From NCBI GenBank assembly GCA_001662425.1, contig BDDC01001620.1, positions 7,169 through 22,796 on the forward strand: 15,628 bases of DNA, given 5' to 3'. Shown here piece by piece: positions 1-9,131 of the stretch. Source of the DNA: Chlamydomonas sphaeroides (taxonomy: Eukaryota; Chlorophyta; Chlorophyceae; Chlamydomonadales; Chlamydomonadaceae). Both the position numbers and the translations under genes were made by a program. Position 1 is the first letter of the stretch. Every line of letters begins with the position of its first letter. Under the pieces are notes generated by a model that worked only from the letters and a program-made list of their open reading frames with translations, was not told the DNA's origin and ran no database searches.

Positions 1-45
1 CTGGTGGTGGTGGTGGTGGTGGCGGTGGCGATGGCGGTGGCGGGG
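1..45. repeat. GGT/GGC trinucleotide repeat at window edge
   Basis: A run of GGT triplets, then GGC/GGT variants, opens the window on the plus strand. Read on the minus strand in the frame of the gene there, it encodes consecutive Thr and then Ala/Thr residues, so it is a coding microsatellite at the truncated end of the gene. Its length may vary between strains; that is inference. Confidence 0.85.
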
Positions 46-3000
46 GCGGCGACGGCGGCGGCGGCAGCAGCTTTGGTGGCGTCCACACCGCCCGCAGGCG
101 CGCCAGTGGCTGGGGCCTCTTGCCTCCAGATCTCCTCGGCGGGGGCGGCCATCGCGCCCGCGGCGCCGCCGTCAGCCAGCGCTGGCAGCTCATGGCCGCC
201 GCTGCCGCTGGCCGCCGCCGCCCCACCGCCCGGCTGGGCGTCCCCCATCGCCTCGCTAAACAGTCGTGGGCTCAGCCCGTTCAGTGAGTCGAGCGAGCCA
301 GCCCCGTCGCTGGCCTCGCCGTCCGTACCGCCGGCGGCGCTGCTGGCGTCGACGTCCGCGCCGTCGGCGGCGGCGCGCGGAGCAGGGCGCAGCCGCAGCG
401 CCGCCGGGCTGAGCGGCGCGGCGGCGGCGGCGGCGCGGTGCGAGCCAGAGCATGATCCCGAGGTGCTGGCGGACAGGGTACGTTGGGGCTCCATGAACCG
501 GCCGCCTGCGATCGGGAGCGCAGGTGGTTGATCACGAGCCGTTGCAGGAGGGGTGCGGGGTTGGTTCCAGTACGACAACTAGGGAGGCTGCCGTACTACG
601 GCTCTACGGCACCGCCAGGGCGCCGCCGCGACCGGCTACTCCGGCCGCCGGAGAGCGCAGGCGCGAGGCGCTGCGGCCTCACCTTTGGCCGGCCCGCGGC
701 CCACCAGCCTCCGCATGGAGCTCGTCAGCGCCCGGCCGCCGCGCTCCACGAGGCCGCGGCCGCTGAGCGTCGCGGCCAGGAGCACGTGACTGCTGCCGCC
801 GCCCACAACGCTGGGGAAGCCAGCGGCGCCGCCGGTGAGGCCGCCGTTACCGGTATGGCGGCCGCCGCAGACCCGCGGCGCAACCTGCTCGCGCAGCGCC
901 TCTAGCGTCTCGCCCCAGCTGAGCGGGTTGGCGGCGGCGGCGTCGCCGCCGGCGCCGCTGCCGGAGCCGCCGCCGGCGCGCTGCACGCCGGCGTTGCCGT
1001 CGCCGCGCGGTGGCGGCGGGGTGACGGCGCCGCTGACGCTGGCCCACCGTGCCGTCCTCGGGCTCATCAGCGCCTGCAGAACGACATCGGCGGCGGCGGC
1101 CGCACCTTCGGCGGCCTCAGCGAAGGCGCGCACCTTCTGCCGCTGCAGCCGCGCGTTGCGGTCGGGGCGGTGGCTGCGGCCGCCGCCGACGGCGGCGTCG
1201 GCGCTGCCCCGCGCCATCGCCATGTCCGAGCACACCAGCTCATCCGACGCTGACGTCGGGGTCCGGCTGAAGAGCTCCGTGCTGTGTGCTGGAGGGTCCC
1301 CGCTGCAGCGGCTGCCGCCACCGCCGCCGCCGCCGCCGAAGCTTGCCAGAGTACTGCTGTCGAGCGACGCGCGGCGGCCGTTGACGCGCCGGGCGTCGCT
1401 GGCTGCGTTGGCGGCGGCGGCGGCTGGCGGCGCGACCGCCGCATCGAAGAGGTGGTGGTGGGGGCGGCGGAGGTGGTGGTGCTGGTCATGGGGGTGCTGG
1501 TGAGGGGCATTGTGGTGCTGCGCCGCCACGATCGGGGCTGGGCCTGCAAGTCGCGAGGGCGAAGGGCAGCGGCGCAACGTTACAGTTCTAGCCGTCGTAC
1601 TAACCGACACACGAGGCCGGGCCAACTGTCCTCGACAGCTGGCCGGTGGACGGCAACACGACGGCCTCTCCACGCCACAAGACGCTCACCCGTCAGGTCC
1701 AAGCTGCCGCTGCGCTCGCCAGCGCCGCTGCGCTCACCGCCGCCGCGCCGCCCCGTCAGACGGGACAGCAGCAGCGCGTCGTGCATGTCGTACAGCTCTG
1801 TCGTACGCCACCCCGCGCTCGACATGAGTAAGCTGCCGTACCGCTCGACGGCGCCGCGCATGGCGTGCTGCCCGCTGCCGCCGGTGGAGGCGCCGCCGCC
1901 GCCACGGCTGCTGTGCACGGAGCCGTCGAAGGTTCCAAGGAGGGCCGAGGCCTCGCCATCGAGGTCTTCAAGCACCGCCGACTGCAAGCCGACGGTGGCA
2001 TTGCCGCCGCTAAGCAGCTTCTGCTGCTGGCGGTGCTGCTCCCGCTGCAGCCGTGACGGCGGCAGCGCAGAGATGACGTTGGCGCCCGTGGTGCTGACGC
2101 CGCCTGCCGTACAGGCGCCGCCGTTGGAAGCTGCCGTGAAGCCGGTGAGGTCCGTCCACGAGCGGTGGCGCCCGCTGACAGAGCTGTCGCTGCCGTCGGC
2201 GGCGTGGGCGATGCCGCTGGGCCCAAAGGGCAGCGCCACGCTCCTGCCCAGGAAGGAGCCTGGCCGCGAGCCAAAGCCCAACACGTTGCTCTCCGCGCTG
2301 CCGCCGACTCCCACGCGGTAGAGGGAGTCTGGTAGCGCGTGCATGGCCCCCGCCAGCGGCCGCGGCAGTGGAGTGCTGTGGCTCAGGCCAAGGCTGGCGG
2401 CGGCGACGCCGCTGCCGCCGCCGCTGGCGTTCCCGATGAACGCGCTGTGCTGGCCTGGGGGTTTGGGGACGTGGGGCGGGTGGAGCGGGCCGCGCGGCGA
2501 GGGTTATCACGGCATGGGATGCCGAGGGTAATGCCGGGAGTGCAAGGAAGAGTATGTGCGGGAGGTACAGGGCCGGACCGCAGGCGGCTGCCGGCTGCAG
2601 GGTGCCGCACTGCAACGTTGCGGCTGCGCGCGTGCGGGCTCGGGAAACTAGCAACTGCGGCATCGCTAGGCCAAACTGGCTAGGTGAAAGGTCAGGCATT
2701 CGGGCGTACGTGCTACGTGGGCCCAGGCTCGGGCTGGAGGCGCGCGGCGCAGCAGACGCTTCCGTTGCGACCGTCGCACCGCTGATGGCGTTGTTGTGGG
2801 ACGACGTGTGAGACGAGGCCGACGGCCTCCCGCCGGGCGCTGCCTCAGCATCGCAGGATGGTGCGTGGTCCTCAGCTGCGGGCTCCGCGCCCCAGCGCGG
2901 TTGCGCCCGCAGCTGCAAGCCCGCTGCGTCTGGGCCGGCGGCATCGGCTAGGTCGGAGCTGGCGTGAGGAGCGAGGCCGCGGCGATGTCGCACGGCCGCA

Positions 3001-3083
3001 AGAAGGGCTGCTTCCGCCTGCAGCACGGCAGCTGTGGCGCCGTGGCGAGACGCTGTCGCGCCAGCGGGCTGGTCTGACGCCAT
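1..3083 (-). CDS. Low-complexity Ala/Gly/Ser-rich protein, 5' part (partial)
   Basis: I do not recognise this protein. The model is join of complement exons 3083-2780, 2454-1690, 1543-683 and 505-1, giving at least 811 residues before the window ends. All three introns (2455-2779, 1544-1689, 506-682) have good donors (GTGCGA, GTGAGC, GTGAGG) and CAG acceptors, and all fall in phase 1, so the frame stays open throughout. The start is the ATG at 3083 (MASDQPAG); an in-frame stop lies upstream. Exon 2 has a Gln/Arg-rich stretch (LQREQHRQQQKLL), and exon 3 begins with a His-rich segment followed by glycine and alanine runs. Exon 4 ends in a threonine run encoded by the trinucleotide repeat at the window edge. 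No catalytic motif, signal peptide or membrane segment is visible. It could be a regulatory or scaffold protein with disordered linkers, but that is a guess. The strand call rests on phase-consistent splicing. Confidence 0.72.
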
Positions 3084-3250
3084 CCCAGTTCCGGTATGTG
3101 GGCAGCTGGCGCAGGACGGGGCTCCGTTGTTCAGCAGCTAGCACCGCTTACTGCAAGGTAGGTCGGCTGCTTAGCGTCCTCGCCGAAAGAGGCCGGCCGA
3201 AACATGCACTTCGACGGCGCTGAGCGCAGAGACACTGGTTCGTGGCTTCG

Positions 3251-3260
3251 AGTTATAAAG
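3251..3260 (-). promoter_or_regulatory. TATA-like box for the 1-3083 gene
   Basis: On the minus strand this reads CTTTATAACT. It lies about 170 bp upstream of the ATG at 3083, so a start site about 30 bp downstream would leave a 5' UTR of roughly 140 nt, which is ordinary. There is no better TATA element between it and the ATG. Assignment is by position and motif only. Confidence 0.45.
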
Positions 3261-3444
3261 ATGTATGTCGGCGACTGCCACAGCTCGAGAGCCCGCTGTA
3301 TGAGGCACGACAGCCGGAACGCGAAATAGTGTGTTCACTTCCTGCTTTTCAAGACAGTCGAGGTCTCACAAGCAGCCTTGAATCTGCAGCTTGAGCGCCT
3401 CTTACTTCTCTTGTCGCGGGCTGGCGCGTGGATGTCGATGGCTG

Positions 3445-3471
3445 CCAATAGCCAGAGTGCATATATAATAG
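3445..3471. promoter_or_regulatory. CCAAT and TATATAATA element pair
   Basis: CCAATA at about 3446 is followed by ATATATAATA at 3461-3470, an AT-rich island in GC-rich surroundings. In plus orientation the pair would fire rightward into 3490-4500, where an orphan plus-strand open segment lies (3709-3924). In minus orientation the TATA could be a distal element of the leftward gene. No transcript start is established. Confidence 0.35.
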
Positions 3472-3519
3472 ACAGAATTCAGCGTTCAGGGTTGCAACGT
3501 CGCGCACGCAGCGGCTTGG

Positions 3520-3557
3520 TGTGCAAATAACGGGGTTTGGAGCGCGTAATTTGCACA
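3520..3557. repeat. 9-bp inverted repeat
   Basis: TGTGCAAAT at 3520-3528 is matched by its perfect reverse complement ATTTGCACA at 3549-3557, with a 20-bp spacer. It sits in the intergenic region about 50 bp right of the TATATAATA element. It could be a protein-binding palindrome or a hairpin in a transcript. Confidence 0.7.
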
Positions 3558-4524
3558 GCGTGCGGCAGTACGTACGCACCCACCCCGTTTCCGAGCGCGC
3601 ACGAAACTTTGTGTCGCGGACCCGTCGACCCCATCCGCCATCCGCACCAGTCCTTTGGACTTACCCCTGACCTGCCGTGAATCCACGTGCGTACGTCGCT
3701 GAGGCTGACAGGACGGCGATGGAGCGCATGTCGAGGTCGCTAATAACGTGACCAGCTGCAGCGTTGCTTCTTCTGCGGCCCGATACACTGCTCGTCGCTC
3801 TCAGCTTAACCTGGTCAACAGCAGCCGCCTGGTGCAGCTGTGGAAGTTTGCGCCAGGAGAGGCCTCCTGGATTGTGCCAGCCCTCGCCCTGGCAGCCGTC
3901 GTTGGCTCAACAGCAGACCGCTAGCCTGGCGTTTAGTTGCATTGCCGCCCAAAGTGGAAGCGCTAGCTCCGCCCAGGAGCTGGTCGGCGAGCACGGCTGG
4001 ATGGCACCGCTGCGCGCCGCCGCCGAGGCAGCCGCCGCCGGGTGGGAGGCAGGCACAGGGCCCAGGCAGGCAGGGTTTGAGGGGTCTTGCCAAACACACC
4101 CACGGCCCCGGGGCACACGCTGCAGGCACGTGCGACCATACTACCGCAGAACTCATATTCGTAGGCAGAGCACTTGGCATCTTACTCACTTGACACCCAC
4201 ACAAGCACACACCGATCGCGCGGACACGCGCACGCTGGCGCCCTTCAGCAGCGGCACACACGGCCGCAACAGATGATGGTCATGCCCGTACATTTGCCGC
4301 CGACGCCAGCACCAGGCATAGGCACTGACGCACCCGGAGGCACCTCCTGCCAGACACCGCGCCCGCCCCGCCCCGGCCCCCTTCGCGACACAGCGTCGGG
4401 AGCGCACCCGGACTGACCGATGCCGCCGCGACCCATGCCCCCGGAGCTCCGCACGGCCAGCCACCCATCCGTAAAAAGATGGCCGCTACCGCTCCACGCC
4501 TCGCCCTGCGCTCGCTGCGCGCCG
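3558..4524. other. Non-coding stretch, probably including the 3' UTR of the 4525-8552 gene
   Basis: No convincing complete gene is present. The right part should hold the 3' UTR of the minus-strand gene that stops at 4525. I found no minus-strand TGTAA polyadenylation signal (TTACA on the plus strand) here; the nearest variant is TGTAC, given by GTACA at 4288-4292. The left part contains an open plus-strand segment, 3709-3924, with no ATG and a hydrophobic stretch, reported as a finding. The tract at 4180-4260 is rich in CA dinucleotides. Confidence 0.5.
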
Positions 4525-7500
4525 TCAGTCCTTAGCCGCTGGCAGCCGGAGCTCCGGCAGCATGGTAACAATGCGACGGGTGATGCGGCCCTCGCGCGGC
4601 AACACCGAGCGAGGCAGGACCCGGCCATCCAGCCACGGCCCCCAGCCCCGCCTGCTCCTGGGACTATTCCTGCCGAGGGGCAGGGCGGGCGCGAGGGTGG
4701 TGAACACAACAGCCAGCCAGCGACCCACGGGGCATGGCAGGGCCGACGCCGTGTGCGCGCAAGGACCCAAACCTGCAGCCCACCTCGTCGCGCCCTCGCT
4801 TGCCGAGCGTCCGCAGCGCCGTGCGCAGGTTCCGCTGCTGCTGCTGCTCCATGTCCTGGCAGCGCACCGCCAGCAGCCGGCTCTGCTCCGCCAGCGCCTT
4901 CATGCACTCCTGGTGCCGCAGCCGCGCCCTGTCCGCCTCGGCCGCCTGCTCCGCCCGCATGCGCTGCATCTCGTTGCGCGTGCTGTCCAACTTGGACTCC
5001 ATGTTGGCCCCGTCCGTCAAGCTCGTGTCCTGGCGCGCTCCGGCGTTTGTCCGTGATAGCAGGCCGCCCACGGGCGTCCGCTGGGGAGGTACGGCGGGGC
5101 GGCGTAGAAGGGGGAGGGCCGGTAGCAGCAGTCTGGGCTGCCCGTCGAGGTGTTGGCGCATGCCACAGACGCCGTGATGCGTCCCGGCCAAAGGGCGAGA
5201 CGAGCAAGGCTGAGCCCCCACCATCGCCGGGCTGAGGGCTTCCATCCTGCGCTTCCCCGACGATGCTGGCCTGGCCCCCCCCCAGATCGCCGAAGCGCAC
5301 ATGATTCCATGCAGGTGTGCTAGTGGAGGTTAAGAGGAGATGCTTGCGCCATCCACGGAGACCCAGGCCACTGCGGCGGCGCACCTCGCTGTGCGGGCTG
5401 TTCCCGTTGGGCTTGACGTTGACAGCCACGGTCATCACCGTGGTGTCCGGGCCCACGACGGCGACCGTCGGCAGCAGCAGGCCGTCCAAGAGCTTGCGCT
5501 GCGGAAGTACGGCGGGGCGGCAGGGAGGGGGAAGGGTAAGCAGCAGCAAAAAGAATAGACGACGCGACATGCATGAGCAGCCAGCTTGACACGTCCCTAC
5601 AAAGCGACCCCTGCGGTGCAAGCGCTCGCAGTGCTACGCGGCTCGGCCTGTTCCTTGCATCCCCGATTGTTGCTCCCTCCCACAGCTCCCTCCCCTGACG
5701 CCCCACAGTGGTCTTGTGGTCGTGCAGCTCCCGCCGGGCCGCGTCCAGGTCCAGCTGGTCGGCGGGGGCCAGCTTCTGCAGCGCCGCCAGCACCGCGCCG
5801 GCCGCCGACAGACCCAGCACGATCAGCGCAGAGGGGCTGCCTACAGCAGGGAGGGTCAACGACGCGGGTCGGCCAGCGCAAAAGAAGGGGCCCACAGGGC
5901 AAGCCGCACACAGACACCGCTGGGCTTCGTACCCAGCACTGGTTCAGATTAACTAACACAGCCGTGCTTGCTACGCGAGACCAACGTGTTGCGAACACCC
6001 GTCAGCGCGGCCGCTATCGTACGCTTCTAGGCTCGCCCCGACCGGCTGCCTTTCCCAATGCCCCGCCTCGCCGCCCTCACCCATGCGCCCGAGCCGGCCC
6101 GCCACCGCCTCCTCCGCCGCCACGCGCCACAGGCACCGCGTATCCTTGTGGCACGCGGCCAGGCGCGAGCCCTCGGCCTGCCGCAGCACCGGCAGCGGCT
6201 TGTTGTCGCCGCGGGGGCTGGCGCAGCCGAGCACCTGCTGCAGCTGCGTGCTGGCGCCGCCCTTGGTGAGCAGGTGGTGGGCGGTGGCCCACATGCAGCT
6301 GGCCGCCTGAGCCATCTTCTGCTGGCGCGAAGCCACCATCGCGCCGCTCATGCTGGCCAGCTGCATGCCCAGCAGCTCGTACACCTCCAGCAGGCCGCCG
6401 CGCTCCAGCACGGCAGCCGCGGGGTCGAACACCAGCTCGCGCAGCTCGGTCAGCCCGTCGCCCAGGCTGCCGCGGAGCGCCTGGCCCAGCTGCGCCAGCT
6501 GGCCCTCGACCACCGCCCGCTCCTGCTCGAGCGCGGCCCGGGCCTGCATCGCCGCCTGCTCCTCCGCCAGCCACCGCTGGTGGCGGTACGAGCCAGGCAC
6601 CAGCGTCAGCATGTGCCCGCGCGCCTCCGAGATGCCGGCCTCCAGCGCGGCCTGCTCATCCCGCACGTACTCCAGATAGGCCGTGCGCACCCGTAGCTCC
6701 ACTTCCTCCCAGTCGACCACAGTGCCCGCGCACGAGATAAGCTGAAACCAGAGCAGGGCGCTGGGCAGGAAGGTCTGGGTGGCAGGACGGGGAGGAAAAA
6801 AGCAGGGAGGGCAGCTGGGGTAAAGGCGGGGAACGAACAAAACAACTGCAATCACCAGTCGCGCAACACATGTTGCGGCCCGCGCCAGGTGTACGTAGCA
6901 TCAGCGCTTCCGCCATGCGGGTCGTCCTCCCGCCTTGTCCCCACCCGCCTGACGTGCATCGCCTTGCTGACCAGCGTGGTGCTGACGAGCCACCACAGCA
7001 CGCCGCGCGCCGAGTGCTGCAAGTCGGGGTGGCGCAGGCGCTCCAGCAGCTCCGTGGCGCACTGGGCGACAGCGGGGGGCACCAAGGCGCTGCCGCCGCC
7101 GGCCTGCGCCGAGCGGTTGGCGGGGCTGGCGGGCAGCTGCGCAGCCACGAGCACGGTCGCGGCCAGGGCCAGGCCGGGCGCCATGTGGAAGTTCTCGTAC
7201 ATGGCGGCCATGTGTGGCTGCGCTAGCGCGTTGGCCAGGCCGCTGAAGCTCGACACGAAAGACGGCAGTGGCGCGGGCAGGGGGCCGGGCTCAGGGGAGA
7301 TAAGCGCGAGAGGAAGGGGAGGGCAGCGGAGGGTGCCGTAAGGGGTAACCGCGTGCGCGTGTGGTCGGAAGGGCATAAATGGGCCGGAAGGGGGCAACCA
7401 AGGGGCCCGCGGTGGGCTTCATCAGGAGCTAGCCGCTGGGCGGTCGAGCCACAGCAGACCCTACTGCAGGCCGCACAGCCCCGCGGCCGATCCCGCTTGG

Positions 7501-8552
7501 CCGCTGCGCTGCGCTGCGGCTGTGCGTCCCCCGCGCACCTTCTACGACGGTGACGCTGTCGCCCTCCACCATCATCGTGTTGCTGCCCCTGAGCCCGCCC
7601 TCCGCGATGCCCAGCGCCTCCACCATCAACACCTTGCCACGAGCCTCGCTGGCCGCCGCCGCGCCCTCCCAGTCCCGGGCGTAACCCGCGGCCATGCGCG
7701 AGGGCTGCTGCACCACCTTCTGGACGGATGACTCCATTACCTGCAACGAGGTGAGGGAGGGCCTATGCAACCTGACGAACCTTGAAGCCAGCTTAGCGGC
7801 GGACTGCACCAAAGAGGGCGGCAGCCCAGACGGCTGCGCCGCCAACGGCCGCGCCACATAGGGCGACGCCGCAGCGGGGTGGGCCGCGGACGACGGCGTT
7901 GCAGACAGCCGGACCGCGGCGGGCAGCGCAGTGGTGAGCTGTGCCGCGGAGGGCGGAACGGCCGTCGGCCGCGTCGCTGATGGCGGCGTCGCCAGGCCGG
8001 CCCCTGGCGCAGTGCTGGTGCCGGGCGCTTCAGTGCTCGCCGGCGTGAGGCGCGGCTGCTTGGTGGGGCGCTGCTCGCTGAAGGCGGGCAGGGCTGCGCC
8101 GGTGCCGGCCGGCGGTCGCGGCGGCAGTTGCGTGTTGGCGGCATGCGGCGGGTCCTTGGAGTCACTCTTGTTGGCCTCGGGCACCTCGGTCTTGGCGCCC
8201 TCCAGAAGGACGATCTTGGACAGCAGCATCGTTACGTAGATCGCGTGGTCGCCAAGTACCTCATGGCGCGTCGCCTGGCAGGCAGGCAGAGAGGTGGCGT
8301 CAGCACAGGGGCCGTCACGAAAGTGCATGGGGATGGGCTATGTGTTGGGAGACAGGGTGTGTGATGGGGAAAGCGAAATGCAATGTAGGCCGCCGCATGC
8401 CGGGCGGAGGCATGCCTGGTTGCGCCTTTGGCTGGCAGTAAGAGAGCGCCTCTCCGCGCCCCACGCCGCTGCGCGCGTGCGCCCACCTGCTCTTGCTCGT
8501 CGGCGTTCAAGTCAGCAGCGACGGGGCTGCCGGCTGCACTGTCCGCGGCCAT
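4525..8552 (-). CDS. Unrecognised protein with a probable membrane segment and C-terminal coiled coil
   Basis: The model is complement exons 8552-8487, 8274-7539, 7242-6945, 6774-6081, 5840-5707, 5498-5385, 5080-4773 and 4669-4525 (stop TGA at 4527-4525), about 830 residues. I do not recognise the family. Order of parts: MAADSAAG start in a good CCATGG context; a helix (IYVTMLLSKIVLLEG); a Pro/Ala/Ser/Thr-rich region around residues 50-180; a helical stretch containing ELLERLRHPDLQHSARG; a glutamate/alanine-rich helical region at about 370-500; a hydrophobic segment near 600 (SALIVLGLSAAGAVLAAL); a short beta-like exon; a charged coiled coil at about 700-780 (KLDSTRNEMQRMRAEQAAEA); and a basic tail ending LRLPAAKD. 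The junctions agree in phase except exon 2 to exon 3, where the best donor (phase 1) and best acceptor (phase 2) disagree. The last junction uses a weak GTTTGG donor; the better-looking donor 11 nt upstream would give an immediate stop. Single membrane anchor plus coiled coil suggests a membrane-tethered structural role, which is inference. Confidence 0.82.
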
Positions 8553-8566
8553 GGCGCCCGAGTGGC

Positions 8567-9131
8567 CTGCGGGGCAACGGCGTCGAGCAGGGAGGTCATC
8601 AAGGGCGCTGCGGCAGGGGGCAGCAGAGCGCGCGACCCCACGGCACGGATGTCCAAGCACGCAAGCGGCGCAAGAAGCCCGTTGCCCTGCCTGCCCGACG
8701 GCCAAACCACGGCGCCCTCCACTCCGCGCCTTGCCGTCCTGCGACCAGACCCACATGCTGTGCCGACCCACATCACACTTGCGCCGCGGGGCCTCAGAGC
8801 CACCCGACCCGAACGCGCCTGGCTGACCCAACCACCTGGCAGCTCATACGTACGTGACGTGCATGACCTACCGGCACGCAGCCGTGAGCGCGGAACACTA
8901 GGCTGACAGGCTTGAGCCGGCATCTTCCTTACCCTTCGCCGGCACCTTCCCTGACCCTGTCCGTCTGTTGTCTGTGCTCCAGCCCTGCCAGAGCGAGCCA
9001 CAACAGGCCAACGCCATCCTCGCCCGCCACCGGCCTGTGCCCGGCCCGGCTCCAGGCCCACGTCCAGGCCCCCATAGAACGCTGAGAACAGCTCCATGCA
9101 TGCCGGTGAGTCCCGGGGACACGATACTCAC
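8567..9131 (-). other. Probable 5' UTR intron of the 4525-8552 gene
   Basis: On the minus strand a near-ideal donor, GTGAGTATCG, starts at 9131, and an acceptor, CCCCGCAG, ends at 8567, 14 nt upstream of the ATG at 8552. In the frame leading into that ATG, the sequence just upstream of the donor contains a stop and no later ATG, so the upstream exon would be untranslated. An alternative is a coding first exon beginning MELFSAFYGG at 9097, joined through a phase-1 donor to the same acceptor. I prefer the UTR reading. Confidence 0.4.

Noticed and set aside
1284..2321. Long plus-strand open frame of 345 codons
   Set aside because: It is antisense to minus-strand exons that splice in consistent phase. 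In GC-rich DNA with G/C third positions the opposite strand is often open. Its translation is Arg/Pro/Ala-rich noise.
2455..2779. Open minus-strand frame continuing past 2780 in the first gene
   Set aside because: The stretch is pyrimidine-rich toward its end. A strong GTGCGA donor at 2779 and CCCCCAG acceptor at 2455 match in phase, so it is treated as an intron.
4245..5621. Single long minus-strand open frame
   Set aside because: It reads through clear introns. Only the 5498-5385 part in this frame looks coding; the rest lies in introns, other frames or the 3' UTR.
7745..8192. Possible intron inside the Pro/Ala/Ser-rich exon (GAG|GTGCCC to TTGCAG)
   Set aside because: Both sites are phase 0 and plausible, but the stretch is open for about 149 codons with a degenerate PSA-type repeat, which fits coding sequence better. 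Retained as exon, though alternative splicing is possible.
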